DNA of 14,184 nucleotides from Bacillota bacterium. Lineage in GTDB: Bacteria > Bacillota > Clostridia > Christensenellales > CAG-138. The notes under the pieces were generated by a model. The model was not told where the DNA came from. It was given only the letters and a program-made list of their open reading frames with translations, and made no database searches. The position numbers and the translations under genes were made by a program. Location of the stretch: contig JAEWMV010000089.1 of NCBI GenBank assembly GCA_023393045.1, positions 1-14,184 on the forward strand, read 5' to 3'. Positions 1 through 6,980 of this stretch are shown here, piece after piece; within the stretch, counting starts at the first letter, position 1; every line of letters starts with the position of its first letter.

Positions 1-529
1 GGTCGATGACCTCGCGGTAAAGCGCCGCGCTCCTGTTGCCGACGGTGCTGACCACCGCAGGCGTAACCGCCTTGGACGCCGAAACGGGGGTGATGGCCTC
101 GCTCTCTGCCGTGGGCACGGCGCTTGCGAGCCCAGCGATACCCGAGGTTGCCATTTTGCTCAAATCATATGCCTGCGCGCTTGTAGTGCTTGTAGTGCTT
201 GTAACTGAAACGGAAGAACCCGTGCCGCCGCCGAAGAGCGCGCCGCCAAGCGATGTGGCAAGCAGGCTCAGCGACTGGGAGCCGAACATACCGTTGCCGC
301 CCGTGCCGGAAGAGGACATCATCAGGAGCATGAGCAGCATGTTCTCGGCGCTGAAGCTCTGCGACGAGGCGCTGCTCTCCTGCGCGCTTGCCGTGAGCGT
401 ATCCCCCGCGATGGTCTGCGCGAGCATGCTTGCAAACATTCCGTCGCCGGAAACATCGCTCTGCCGGGTTGCGCCGCTGCCGGCGGAAAGCGCGATGTAT
501 TGCGTCAGCGTTGCCGCGTCGATTGCCAT
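1..529 (-). CDS. Partial low-complexity Ser/Thr/Ala-rich protein, possibly cell-envelope or motility linked
   Basis: The first 176 codons of a protein continue past the left edge. The ATG at 529 has AAAGGAG (537-543) seven bases upstream. The N-terminus is MAIDAATLTQYIALSAG, followed by a long stretch rich in Ser, Thr, Ala and Gly, including Met/Leu-rich and Gly/Ser-rich patches and a short TSTTSTTS repeat. There is no obvious signal peptide or membrane segment. Just before the edge the composition changes to VGNRSAALYREVID, which looks like the start of a folded domain. From memory, some clostridial proteins with a similar flexible N-terminus carry a cell-wall hydrolase or transglycosylase-like domain after such a segment, but that domain is outside the window and I do not name it. 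The upstream sigma-D promoter suggests co-expression with motility genes. The reading frame is confident; the function is not. Confidence 0.7.
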   Translation of the reverse strand, partial: MAIDAATLTQYIALSAGSGATRQSDVSGDGMFASMLAQTIAGDTLTASAQESSASSQSFSAENMLLMLLMMSSSGTGGNGMFGSQSLSLLATSLGGALFGGGTGSSVSVTSTTSTTSAQAYDLSKMATSGIAGLASAVPTAESEAITPVSASKAVTPAVVSTVGNRSAALYREVID

Positions 530-593
530 GTGCGCTCTCCTTTCCCGTGCCCGGCGGCAATTTTCCGCCCGGTCAAAATTCTCTATGTTTCTA

Positions 594-621
594 TTATCGA
601 AGCATTCCCCCCGGGACTTTA
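594..621 (-). promoter_or_regulatory. Candidate sigma-D (sigma-28, motility-type) promoter
   Basis: Read on the minus strand, TAAA (621-618) is followed after 16 bases by TTCGATAA (601-594). The Bacillus sigma-D and enteric FliA consensus is TAAA, about 15 bases, then GCCGATAA or GCCGATAT. The match is complete in the -35 core and 6 of 8 in the -10, including the central CGATAA. It lies about 60 bases upstream of the ATG at 529, a sensible leader length. Confidence 0.5.
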
Positions 622-715
622 GCGGGCACCCCGATTTTATGCAATTTCATCCGGTTTCGACCTTTTTTATATATTGCCGCCCAATTTTCACATAAACCCC
701 TAATTTATGCAATTC

Positions 716-744
716 TTTACACGATACAATTTATAGTGTATCAT
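716..744 (+). promoter_or_regulatory. Sigma-A promoter for cheY
   Basis: TTTACA (716-721), a 17-base spacer and TATCAT (739-744) each match the sigma-A consensus at 5 of 6 positions with ideal spacing. The start would fall near 751, giving a leader of about 100 bases. A perfect inverted repeat, GATACA (723-728) and TGTATC (737-742), lies inside the promoter and could be an operator. Confidence 0.6.
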
Positions 745-835
745 GCTGCCAGAAACAGAGCGCTGCGGCGGTCCATCTGTAACCGGAACAGGCGCGTTAC
801 GGGACCCGGCGCAAACGCTTTCACGATTATACTTT

Positions 836-841
836 GGGAGG
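836..841 (+). promoter_or_regulatory. Ribosome binding site setting the GTG start of cheY
   Basis: GGGAGG is followed ten bases later by GTG at 852. It excludes the longer frame from the TTG at 834, which would place the site inside the coding region. Confidence 0.7.
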
Positions 842-851
842 TTTCAAGTAC

Positions 852-1208
852 GTGAAAACTGTACTTATTGTTGACGACGCGGCGTTTATGCGTATTTCTA
901 TCAAGAATATGCTGACGAAAAACGGCTTCGAGGTGATCGGCGAGGCCGAAAACGGGCGCGTCGGCGTGCAGAAATACAAGGAGCTTAAGCCCGACATGGT
1001 CACCATGGACATCACCATGCCCGAGATGGACGGTCTGGAGAGCCTCAAGGAGATCCTGGCGTTCGACCCCGTCGCCAACGTGGTGATGATCACCGCGATG
1101 GGGCAGGAGAGCATGGTGCGCGAGGCGATCATATCCGGCGCGAAAGGCTTTATCGTAAAGCCTTTCAAGGAAAACACGATCGTCTCTGCGCTGAGCAACA
1201 TACAGTGA
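852..1208 (+). CDS. cheY: Single-domain CheY-type response regulator
   Basis: This 118-residue protein is a bare receiver domain with no output domain. All receiver landmarks are visible: acidic pair D8-D9 in VDDAAFMR, phospho-acceptor D53 in MDITMPEMDG, switch T81 in ITAMGQ, and K103-P104 in GAKGFIVKPF. The pattern VDDAAFMR, DITMPEMDG, AMGQ and GAKxFIVKPF is that of the Thermotoga/Firmicutes CheY group, so by family it probably relays chemotaxis signals to the flagellar motor switch; that link is inferred. I chose the GTG at 852 because GGGAGG (836-841) ends ten bases upstream; the upstream in-frame TTG at 834 sits before the ribosome binding site. No CheA or Che receptor is in the window. 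The next gene, 145 bases downstream, encodes an HD-GYP protein and may be cotranscribed. Confidence 0.9.
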   Translation: MKTVLIVDDAAFMRISIKNMLTKNGFEVIGEAENGRVGVQKYKELKPDMVTMDITMPEMDGLESLKEILAFDPVANVVMITAMGQESMVREAIISGAKGFIVKPFKENTIVSALSNIQ

Positions 1209-1340
1209 TTTCCACGCGCTTCATGGCGCCGCTTGCGTACGCGGAAACGGGCACACGCGCCTGCAATGCGAACGGCATGCGCCACAGAAGCGCTTTGCGC
1301 CATGGCATGAGAGTACGGGGCCCTATTTTGTGTTCCCGAG

Positions 1341-1345
1341 AGGGG
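1341..1345 (+). promoter_or_regulatory. Ribosome binding site setting the TTG start of the HD-GYP gene
   Basis: AGGGG at 1341-1345 sits eight bases before TTG at 1354. The longer in-frame GTG at 1330 has no purine-rich site at a proper distance. Confidence 0.55.
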
Positions 1346-1353
1346 TGTGGTGT

Positions 1354-2427
1354 TTGAGGTACGTTCCCGTCCGGTATCTGAAAGAGAAACAGGTGCTCGC
1401 CACCGACCTTTTCTACGACAACAGGCGCGTGGTCATACGAAGGGGCATCGCACTCACCCCGAATATGATAAAGCGCATCCGCCAGCTGGGTTTTCAGGGA
1501 GCGTATATTGAGGATGCACTCTCCGAAGGACTTGAGGTGGCGCCGCCCGTATCCGACGAACTGCGTTCCTCCACACAAAAGGCCATCCAGTCGCTGTTCG
1601 TGACCCTGGGCCATAACCACCAAGCCTCCGCGACCAGCGCGCTCAAGGGCCTGCGCCAGCTTGTGGACGAAACGATCGATCAGATTATGAAGAACAGGCA
1701 CGTCATGGCGAACATGATAGACCTGCGCTCCTTTGACGATTACACATACGGCCACAGCGTGAACGTTTCTCTGCTCTCCTCCATCATAGGCGCCTCGATG
1801 GAGATGAACCGGAGCCAGCTTGTCGATCTCGCCCTCGGCGCGATGCTGCACGACATCGGCAAGGTCTTCATCGACAAGCAGCTGCTCAACAAGCGCGAGA
1901 AGCTCGAGCCCTGCGAATTCGAGGAAATCAAGCAGCATTCCCGCTACGGCTACGATTATTTGCTCACTAACGACACCATCCCGGAAAACTCGAAAATCGT
2001 CGCCCTGACGCACCATGAAAAATACGACGGCAGCGGCTACCCCGCGGGCCTTGCACGCCTCGACATCCCGCTTTTCGGGCGCATCGTGTGCATTGCGGAC
2101 GTGTATGACGCGCTGACTTCGGACAGGCCTTACCGCAAGGCGCTGCTCCCCTCCGACGCGCTCGAGTACATCATGAGCGGCTACGGCAACATGTTCGACG
2201 CGGACGTGATAGACAGCTTCCTCAGGCGCATCGCCATCTACCCAGTGGGTACCTGCGTGCGGCTGAGCACGGGCGAAACCGCCATCGTCGTCGAGAACTT
2301 CCCCTCCATGGGCCGCCAGCCCAAGGTGCGCGTCATCGAGGACGGAAAGCCCACCGATAGGGAAATCGACCTCGCCCACGACCGCAACGCGCTCTGCGTG
2401 ACCATCGTCGAAACGGTAAACCTATAA
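1354..2427 (+). CDS. HD-GYP domain protein, probable cyclic di-GMP phosphodiesterase
   Basis: The 357-residue protein has an N-terminal region of about 125 residues and then a complete HD-GYP domain. Counting from the TTG start, visible motifs are H134 in YGHSVNVS, H166-D167 in LHDIGK, H220-H221 with the GYP triad at 228-230 in HHEKYDGSGYP, and D249 in IADVYDALTSDRPYR. These are the metal ligands and signature of phosphodiesterases that hydrolyse cyclic di-GMP. A C-terminal tail of about 50 residues (from roughly 300) looks like a small beta-rich segment. There is no receiver or membrane segment. The start MRYVPVRYLKEKQVLATDLF matches the usual N-terminus of this family, and AGGGG lies eight bases before the TTG. 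It follows cheY by 145 bases with no terminator between, so both may serve motility or surface-state control. A terminator lies 40 bases after the stop. Confidence 0.88.
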   Translation: MRYVPVRYLKEKQVLATDLFYDNRRVVIRRGIALTPNMIKRIRQLGFQGAYIEDALSEGLEVAPPVSDELRSSTQKAIQSLFVTLGHNHQASATSALKGLRQLVDETIDQIMKNRHVMANMIDLRSFDDYTYGHSVNVSLLSSIIGASMEMNRSQLVDLALGAMLHDIGKVFIDKQLLNKREKLEPCEFEEIKQHSRYGYDYLLTNDTIPENSKIVALTHHEKYDGSGYPAGLARLDIPLFGRIVCIADVYDALTSDRPYRKALLPSDALEYIMSGYGNMFDADVIDSFLRRIAIYPVGTCVRLSTGETAIVVENFPSMGRQPKVRVIEDGKPTDREIDLAHDRNALCVTIVETVNL

Positions 2428-2466
2428 AAAGCAAACGCGCCTTTTCGCGGTTCATTGGAATGTACG

Positions 2467-2501
2467 CGGCCCTTCGTCCTTTCGGGCGCAGGGCCGTTTT
2501 T
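2467..2501 (+). terminator. Rho-independent terminator after the HD-GYP gene
   Basis: CGGCCCT (2467-2473) pairs with AGGGCCG (2490-2496) around a 16-base loop, followed by TTTTT (2497-2501) and a further T-rich stretch. It ends the cheY/HD-GYP unit before mutY. Confidence 0.8.
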
Positions 2502-2648
2502 GCGTTTTGCACGTGGCATCGGTTTAAGGTTGTAGTTTCGGCTGACTTTATCGGTGGCTTTATGTTGTCAAACTTTTTCCATGCGTGCGCTTTCCCCGTC
2601 CCCGCATTATAATAAGATTGCCTATGCGCGCGAAAGGAGGGATGAAGT

Positions 2649-3713
2649 ATGGCAAAGCGCGAACAACCCGAACCGGCGGGACGTGAAATCGAACTCGACG
2701 CGCGCCTGCCCGCCATGCTCCTTCCCTGGTACGCAAAAAACGCGCGCGACCTGCCCTGGCGCAGGGACAACGCGCCCTATCACGTGTGGATATCGGAAAT
2801 CATGCTCCAGCAGACGAGGGCCGAGGTCGTGCGGGGCTATTATGCGCGCTTTATCGAGGCGGTGCCGACGATAGACGCGCTCGCCTCCCTCGACGGAGAC
2901 GCGCTTTTAAAGCTTTGGGAGGGCCTTGGCTACTACAGCCGCGCGCGCAATCTGCAAAGCGCGGCGAAGCTGGTCGCGGACGAGTGCGGCGGACGTTTTC
3001 CCGACACTTATGCGGCGCTGTGCAAGCTGCCGGGTGTCGGCCCCTATACGGCGGGGGCGATCGCTTCCATTTGCTTTGACGCGCCCACGCCCGCCGTGGA
3101 CGGGAACGCGCTTCGCATCACGGCGCGCATCGCAGGAATTTATGAGCCGATGGACACGCCCGCGATGCACAGGCGCGTGGCGCGCGCCCTCGCGGCAATC
3201 TATCCCCAAAAACGGCGCGGCGATTTCACGCAGAGCCTCATGGAACTCGGCGCGACGCTGTGCCTCCCCAACGGCGCCCCCAAATGCGAAGCCTGCCCCG
3301 TCGCCACTGTCTGCTATGCGCGTCAGAACAACGCGACTGCGGATTTGCCCGTCAGACGGGTGAAAAAAGGCAGACGGACGGAGCAGATCACGGTTCTCGC
3401 GCTCTCGTGCGGGGGTACCCTCGCCATACGCCGCCGGGCCGGGAGCGGATTGCTTGCCGGGTTGTGGGAATTGCCCAACGTGCAGGGGGAGCTCGACGCG
3501 CAGGGCGCGCTCGACCTTGCCGCGCGCTTTGGCGCAAAGCCCGTTTGCCTTGAAAAGGCCGTGCGGCGCACGCACGTCTTCACGCACATCCAATGGGATA
3601 TGACCTGTTATAGCATAGAGTGCGCGGCGCGGCCGGAAGGCTTCGTCTGGGCGGACGGCGCGGCCCTTGCGGACAAATATGCGCTGCCCAGCGCGTTTTC
3701 CAAGCTGCTGTAG
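2649..3713 (+). CDS. mutY: A/G-specific adenine DNA glycosylase MutY
   Basis: The 354-residue protein removes adenine mispaired with 8-oxoguanine, preventing G:C to T:A transversions. The N-terminal HhH-GPD domain has PWR (36-38), catalytic E50 in SEIMLQQT, the helix-hairpin-helix LPGVGPYTAGAI (127-138) and catalytic D151 in VDGN. Four cysteines at 205, 213, 216 and 222 form the iron-sulfur cluster; the first gap is seven residues here, against six in the E. coli protein. The C-terminal NUDIX-like domain begins near 245 (ITVLAL) and includes GLWELPN (271-277) and the oxoguanine-sensing loop HVFTH (309-313), with Thr where many family members have Ser. The length is typical. The ATG at 2649 has AAAGGAGG eight bases upstream. 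It appears to be transcribed alone; no convincing terminator follows, only a short GC hairpin (CCGGA/TCCGG, 3729-3741) without a T run. Confidence 0.96.
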   Translation: MAKREQPEPAGREIELDARLPAMLLPWYAKNARDLPWRRDNAPYHVWISEIMLQQTRAEVVRGYYARFIEAVPTIDALASLDGDALLKLWEGLGYYSRARNLQSAAKLVADECGGRFPDTYAALCKLPGVGPYTAGAIASICFDAPTPAVDGNALRITARIAGIYEPMDTPAMHRRVARALAAIYPQKRRGDFTQSLMELGATLCLPNGAPKCEACPVATVCYARQNNATADLPVRRVKKGRRTEQITVLALSCGGTLAIRRRAGSGLLAGLWELPNVQGELDAQGALDLAARFGAKPVCLEKAVRRTHVFTHIQWDMTCYSIECAARPEGFVWADGAALADKYALPSAFSKLL

Positions 3714-3807
3714 CGGCACGGAGGCGATCCGGACGCTCCGGCTCAGCCCCGCGCGGTTAAGCATGCGTTAAATTGATGTAAAATTACTTGACTATACAAC
3801 TTATTTA

Positions 3808-3836
3808 TTGAACCTCCAATCATTTTACAGTATGAT
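3808..3836 (+). promoter_or_regulatory. Promoter and possible operator of the marR-MFS unit
   Basis: TTGAAC (3808-3813), 17 bases, then TATGAT (3831-3836) gives a sigma-A promoter with a weak -35 and good -10. An inverted pair, TGTAAAAT (3777-3784) and ATTTTACA (3822-3829), brackets the -35; the second copy fills the end of the spacer, where a repressor could block polymerase. Self-regulation is the norm for MarR proteins, but binding here is inferred. Confidence 0.5.
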
Positions 3837-3864
3837 AAGCCTATAAAATGGTTGGGGGGACAAC

Positions 3865-4311
3865 ATGCCGGGTACGGTGAGGGACATTACGAAAATCGGC
3901 CGCACGGTGCGCCGCTACGCGGATCAGGCGATCAGCATGCACGGCATAAGCTACGCCGAGTACGAATGCCTGCATTACATCAGGCACAATCCGGGCGCGA
4001 ATCAGGAAAGCCTGTGCAGCTGGCTCAACATCGACAAGGCGGCCGTGACGCGCATGGTGGAAAAGCTCGAGAAGAAAGGTTACCTCAGGCGCGAGACGGG
4101 CGGGCGCGACAAGCGCATGAAGCTCCTTTACGTGACGGAGAAGGACGGCGAAATCAAGCAGATCACCGAGGCCGCGGAATACCGCTTTTACAATTGGCTC
4201 ATCGGCGATCTCGATCCGGAAGAGCTTGCCACGTTTTTCAAAGTGCTCCGCCAGATCTATGAAAAATCAAAGGACGCGGGCAAGCGGGGCTTCAATAACG
4301 TCGAAGCCTGA
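3865..4311 (+). CDS. MarR-family transcriptional regulator
   Basis: A 148-residue winged-helix regulator of usual MarR length. The DNA-binding part runs from about 46 to 95: NQESLCSWLNIDKAAVTRMV forms the helix-turn-helix, EKLEKKGYLRRE follows, and the wing carries RDKRMK (81-86). The flanking helices at both ends form the dimer interface in this family. It precedes the MFS transporter by 65 bases on the same strand without a terminator between, the classic arrangement for a ligand-responsive repressor of an efflux pump. The ligand cannot be read from sequence. The ATG at 3865 is preceded by a G-rich stretch (3854-3860), a poor ribosome binding site, so translation may be modest. Confidence 0.9.
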   Translation: MPGTVRDITKIGRTVRRYADQAISMHGISYAEYECLHYIRHNPGANQESLCSWLNIDKAAVTRMVEKLEKKGYLRRETGGRDKRMKLLYVTEKDGEIKQITEAAEYRFYNWLIGDLDPEELATFFKVLRQIYEKSKDAGKRGFNNVEA

Positions 4312-4376
4312 ATCGAACGCGCATCCCCCGCGCGGAGGTCGGGTTCGCGGCAGCATAAACGAGGAGATTTTATCCT

Positions 4377-5642
4377 GTGGAAGATTTGGTCCGTAAACCA
4401 AAGCCGGATGCAAAGGCCAAAAGCGTCATCGCGGTGGTGGTCATGTTCGGCATCATCAGCTGTTTTGGAGACGTGATCTACGAGGGCGGCAGGAGCGCCA
4501 ACGGCCAGTATTTCAATCTGCTCTCCATCAGCGCGACGAAGGTGGGCATCATCTACGGCATCGGCGAATTCCTGGGCTATGCCCTGCGGCTTTTATCCGG
4601 CCGCATCTCCGACAAAACGGGCAAGCACTGGCTGCTCATCTTCATCGGCTACGGCATGCTGTGTGTGGTGCCCATGATGGGGCTTACCACCGACTGGTCC
4701 ATATTGTGCGCGCTGGTGCTTCTGGAGCGCATCGGCAAGGCGCTGCGCAACCCGCCCAAGGACACCATACTCTCCCAGGTAGCGGAAAACCATGTGGGCA
4801 CGGGTTTCGTGTTCGGCCTGCAGGAAGCGCTCGACCAGCTCGGCGCGTTTTCGGGGCCGCTGGTGTTCACGCTCGTTTTCCTGCTCACGGGCAGGGAGGA
4901 CGCACGGGCGTATCAGCTCGGCTACAGGATTTTGATCTTTGCCTTCGCGCTCGTGATGGGCTCCGTGTTCGTCGCCTACCGCCGCGTTTCCAAATTCAAC
5001 CTTACCCGCGAAGGAGAGGCCATAGAGCGCGGCGCGGATAAGCTCACAAGCGTGTTCTGGATCTATTGCGCCTTCGCGTTCCTCTCCACGTTCGGCTTCG
5101 TCGCCTACAGCATCATCGGCTTCCACCTCAAGGACAAGGGCGTCATGCCCGATTCCCAAATCACGCTCATGTACTCCATCGCCATGATCGTGGACGCCGT
5201 GATGGCCATGGTCATAGGCCGCATCTACGACGTGATCAAGAAAAAGCGCAACAACAAGAAGGCGGGTCTTCTTTCGCTGATATTCATACCGTTTGCGACG
5301 GTGGCGCTCCCCTTCCTTGCGCTGAGCGAGGATAGCTGGCTCGTCGTCGCAGGGTTCGTGATGTATGGCATCATCATGGGCGCGCACGAGACCATCATGC
5401 GCTCCGCCATCGCCGATATCACCTCCTTCAAAAAGCGCGGCACGGCGTATGGCATATTCAACTGCGCCTACGGCCTCGCGTTCCTCGCGGGCAGCAGCCT
5501 GATGGGCTGGATGTACGACCACGTCAGCATCGCCGCGATCGGCATGCTGGTCATAGTCATCGAGGCGCTCGCGCTCGCCGTGTTCTTCTTCATGAAAAGG
5601 GGCGTCAATCGGGAAGATGCGCCGGTTTTCCCGCAGGTGTAA
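4377..5642 (+). CDS. Major facilitator superfamily transporter, probable efflux permease
   Basis: A 421-residue integral membrane protein with about 12 hydrophobic segments in two halves. The first starts near residue 16 (VIAVVVMFGIISCFGDV). The loop GRISDKTGKHW (75-85) is the MFS motif A position, and the equivalent loop in the second half is GRIYDVIKKKR (281-291). ERIGKALRNPPKDTILSQ (117-134) is a conserved-looking cytoplasmic loop after the fourth segment. The substrate is unknown; pairing with a MarR regulator suggests export of a drug-like or toxic compound, but uptake is not excluded. The GTG at 4377 has GAGGAG (4361-4366) ten bases upstream. The unit ends at a strong hairpin 42 bases past the stop. 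Confidence 0.88.
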   Translation: MEDLVRKPKPDAKAKSVIAVVVMFGIISCFGDVIYEGGRSANGQYFNLLSISATKVGIIYGIGEFLGYALRLLSGRISDKTGKHWLLIFIGYGMLCVVPMMGLTTDWSILCALVLLERIGKALRNPPKDTILSQVAENHVGTGFVFGLQEALDQLGAFSGPLVFTLVFLLTGREDARAYQLGYRILIFAFALVMGSVFVAYRRVSKFNLTREGEAIERGADKLTSVFWIYCAFAFLSTFGFVAYSIIGFHLKDKGVMPDSQITLMYSIAMIVDAVMAMVIGRIYDVIKKKRNNKKAGLLSLIFIPFATVALPFLALSEDSWLVVAGFVMYGIIMGAHETIMRSAIADITSFKKRGTAYGIFNCAYGLAFLAGSSLMGWMYDHVSIAAIGMLVIVIEALALAVFFFMKRGVNREDAPVFPQV

Positions 5643-5684
5643 GGCCTAGTTCTTCGGGAATATTCGGTTTAATACGATATTAGG

Positions 5685-5714
5685 AAGCGCCGGGACGTAT
5701 CGCCCGGCGCTTTT
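5685..5714 (+). terminator. Rho-independent terminator after the MFS gene
   Basis: AAGCGCCGGG (5685-5694) and CCCGGCGCTT (5703-5712) form a perfect 10-bp stem with an 8-base loop and run into TTTT. It also lies just past the 3' end of the convergent gene at 5734, although on that strand no T run follows. Confidence 0.85.
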
Positions 5715-5733
5715 GCGTTATGATGCCGCTGGT

Positions 5734-6207
5734 TTATTCCTCAATATAGCTCGCCTTGCCCGCGATCTCCTCAATTGTGACGCGATAGACCCGCACGTGC
5801 CCGTTGGGCTTTTCCGCGCAATGCTTATTGCCCGCGTTCGAGGGCGCGAAATTCATGCTCAGCGCCATGAGCGCGCGCACCTTCTCCTCGCTCTCGTCCG
5901 GCACAAGCTCGGCCCTGCCGTACGCCCCCGCGCTCTTGTAGCGCATGGAACGCCTCTCCTCAAGGGCCTGCGCAACGCTCACCGCGCTCACGTACACGCG
6001 GGGATTCTTTTCGAGGAAATCGATTTTCCTTCCCCCGCGCGCGCAGTGGAAATACAGCTTGCCTTCCATCACAACGGCGTTGAGCGGCACGCAGTACGGC
6101 TCGTCCCCATCCGCCAGGCACAGCGTCACAAACAGCGCGCTGTCTAGCACCTCAAGCGCCCACTGCGCGTCCCGTTCCTTCTCGGGGTGGTTGTTCAGTT
6201 TCCCCAT
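5734..6207 (-). CDS. Pyridoxamine 5'-phosphate oxidase-like flavin protein (NimA-like)
   Basis: A 157-residue protein of the split-barrel FMN-binding fold. Family patterns are EPYCVPLNAVV (37-47), LYFHCARGGRKIDFLEKNPR (51-70) and MRYKSAGAYGRAEL (88-101), in the order typical of NimA-like proteins of anaerobes. Such proteins bind FMN or a related cofactor; some reduce nitro-drugs, but most are uncharacterised, so nitroreductase activity is only a possibility. I place the start at 6207 rather than the ATG at 6225: CCTCC on the plus strand (6215-6219) gives GGAGG seven bases before the 6207 codon, and the upstream ATG precedes this site. It is a single-gene unit convergent with the MFS gene. Confidence 0.88.
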   Translation of the reverse strand: MGKLNNHPEKERDAQWALEVLDSALFVTLCLADGDEPYCVPLNAVVMEGKLYFHCARGGRKIDFLEKNPRVYVSAVSVAQALEERRSMRYKSAGAYGRAELVPDESEEKVRALMALSMNFAPSNAGNKHCAEKPNGHVRVYRVTIEEIAGKASYIEE

Positions 6208-6214
6208 CTCATTG

Positions 6215-6219
6215 CCTCC
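6215..6219 (-). promoter_or_regulatory. Ribosome binding site setting the start of the NimA-like gene
   Basis: GGAGG on the minus strand, seven bases before ATG 6207. It favours the 157-residue form over the 163-residue one from ATG 6225. Confidence 0.65.
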
Positions 6220-6281
6220 GTACATTTCACTTTATGGTTATCATAGCACATGCGCGCCGTCCGGGCATAGCCCCGCCGCCG

Positions 6282-6310
6282 TTGGCAACGCTTTGTTTTT
6301 ATGCTAGAAT
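6282..6310 (+). promoter_or_regulatory. Sigma-A promoter for the small Cys-rich protein
   Basis: TTGGCA (6282-6287), a 17-base spacer containing TTTGTTTTT, and TAGAAT (6305-6310) match consensus at 5 of 6 in each hexamer. The transcript would start near 6317, about 95 bases before the ATG at 6413. Confidence 0.65.
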
Positions 6311-6412
6311 GAAACTATCAGACCATGCGGGAGGATATGCGGACGGATGCCGCGCCTGTCCCGGTTTGCACAAGCATGATCGCATAGGCGGCGTACAGGA
6401 ACGGAGGGCCAC

Positions 6413-6715
6413 ATGGAAAAGAACGATATCTTCAACAGGAAGCCCGAGGAGTGCAACTACTCGTTTTTCAGCCATAAGGAGTGCGAGTTCTTCCCCTGCC
6501 ACGAAACGGCGCATCCGGAGGATTTCAACTGCCTGTTCTGCTACTGCCCGCTCTACGCGCTGGGCGAAAAATGCGGCGGCAATTTCACTTACACCGAAAA
6601 GGGAATCAAGGACTGCAGCAAATGCCTGGTGCCGCACACGCGCAAGAGCTATTCCTACATCATAAGCAAATTTCCGGAGCTTGCCGAACTTGCGAGGAAA
6701 AAAGAAGAAAAATAA
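6413..6715 (+). CDS. Cysteine-rich small domain protein, probable metal binding
   Basis: A 100-residue protein with nine cysteines (14, 24, 29, 40, 43, 45, 54, 68, 71) in the pattern HKECEFFPCH, FNCLFCYCPLYAL, CGGNF and GIKDCSKCLVPH. I recognise this as the conserved cysteine-rich small domain (PF04071), widespread in anaerobic bacteria and archaea. No biochemical function is established to my knowledge; clustered Cys and His suggest zinc or iron-sulfur binding. The C-terminus is a short charged helix rich in Lys and Glu. The ATG has GGAGG (6403-6407) five bases upstream. It is a one-gene transcript with its own promoter and terminator, next to but not cotranscribed with the iron cluster. Confidence 0.88.
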   Translation: MEKNDIFNRKPEECNYSFFSHKECEFFPCHETAHPEDFNCLFCYCPLYALGEKCGGNFTYTEKGIKDCSKCLVPHTRKSYSYIISKFPELAELARKKEEK

Positions 6716-6726
6716 CTTTGACATAT

Positions 6727-6759
6727 AGGAAAATGGGGCGCGTCGCGCCCCATTTTCCT
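6727..6759. terminator. Bidirectional terminator between the Cys-rich gene and the feo cluster
   Basis: A perfect 15-bp stem, arms 6727-6741 and 6745-6759, with a 3-base loop (GTC). The outer part of each arm is AGGAAAA/TTTTCCT, so each strand ends in a T-rich 3' arm. It lies between two convergent genes, 11 bases after one stop and 16 bases beyond the other. An A-rich stretch at 6699-6713 gives a further T run on the minus strand. Confidence 0.85.
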
Positions 6760-6775
6760 GAAGGTGTTTATGAAC

Positions 6776-6946
6776 TCACTGCTTGTGGCAGTGCGGTTCG
6801 CCTGGACAGCCGCTGCAGCAATCGCAGCCCACGGACTTGCCGCTTTGTTTCTTCCTGATCAGGTGCACGATGACGATCGCCACAACGGCGAGCAGCAGTG
6901 CCCCCAGGAGTATTGTTGAGTAATTGTCGACGATGAACTGAAGCAT
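6776..6946 (-). CDS. FeoB-associated Cys-rich membrane protein
   Basis: A 56-residue protein immediately after feoB. A single membrane helix (about residues 11-28, STILLGALLLAVVAIVIV) is followed by basic RKK (31-33) and a cytoplasmic tail with C41, C43, C44, C47 and C53 plus H52 and H54 (GCDCCSGCPGEPHCHK). This matches the FeoB-associated Cys-rich family (PF12669), which takes the last place in many Firmicutes feo operons. Its role is unproven; handing Fe2+ on from the FeoB pore or binding iron at the inner face is the usual guess. The ATG at 6946 is preceded by GGAGAGGAGG. It lies 34 bases after the feoB stop with no terminator between. Confidence 0.88.
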   Translation of the reverse strand: MLQFIVDNYSTILLGALLLAVVAIVIVHLIRKKQSGKSVGCDCCSGCPGEPHCHKQ

Positions 6947-6980
6947 AACAATCCTCCTCTCCTATTCATCTTAACCGGCG

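Larger units (their letters stand above)
530..851. other. Divergent intergenic region between the left-edge gene and cheY
   Basis: These 322 bases separate two divergent genes. The left part holds the sigma-D promoter of the minus-strand gene. The middle (roughly 640-745) is AT-rich and holds a sigma-A promoter reading toward cheY, overlapped by a GATACA/TGTATC inverted repeat. The part from 745 to 835 is the cheY leader, in which I see no clear structure. I see no convincing gene. Confidence 0.6.

Noticed and set aside
36..695. 219-codon plus-strand frame at the left edge
   Set aside because: The minus-strand gene has a well-placed ribosome site, an ATG and an upstream sigma-D promoter. The plus frame has no ribosome site and runs through the promoter region.
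1224..1305. CATGGCGC and GCGCCATG inverted repeat between cheY and the HD-GYP gene
   Set aside because: Eight bases separated by more than 60 in GC-rich DNA are easily met by chance, and no T run follows.
1165..2379. 404-codon open frame on the minus strand opposite the HD-GYP gene
   Set aside because: The HD-GYP motifs settle the coding strand. The antisense frame is open because of codon bias.
2608..2613. TATAAT upstream of mutY
   Set aside because: A perfect -10 hexamer, but I find no acceptable -35 at 16-18 bases and no TGn extension, so I did not call a promoter.
6334..6384. Short leader-peptide-like frame upstream of the Cys-rich gene
   Set aside because: The ribosome site is only about two bases from the ATG, the 16-codon peptide has no regulatory codon pattern, and no attenuator hairpin follows.
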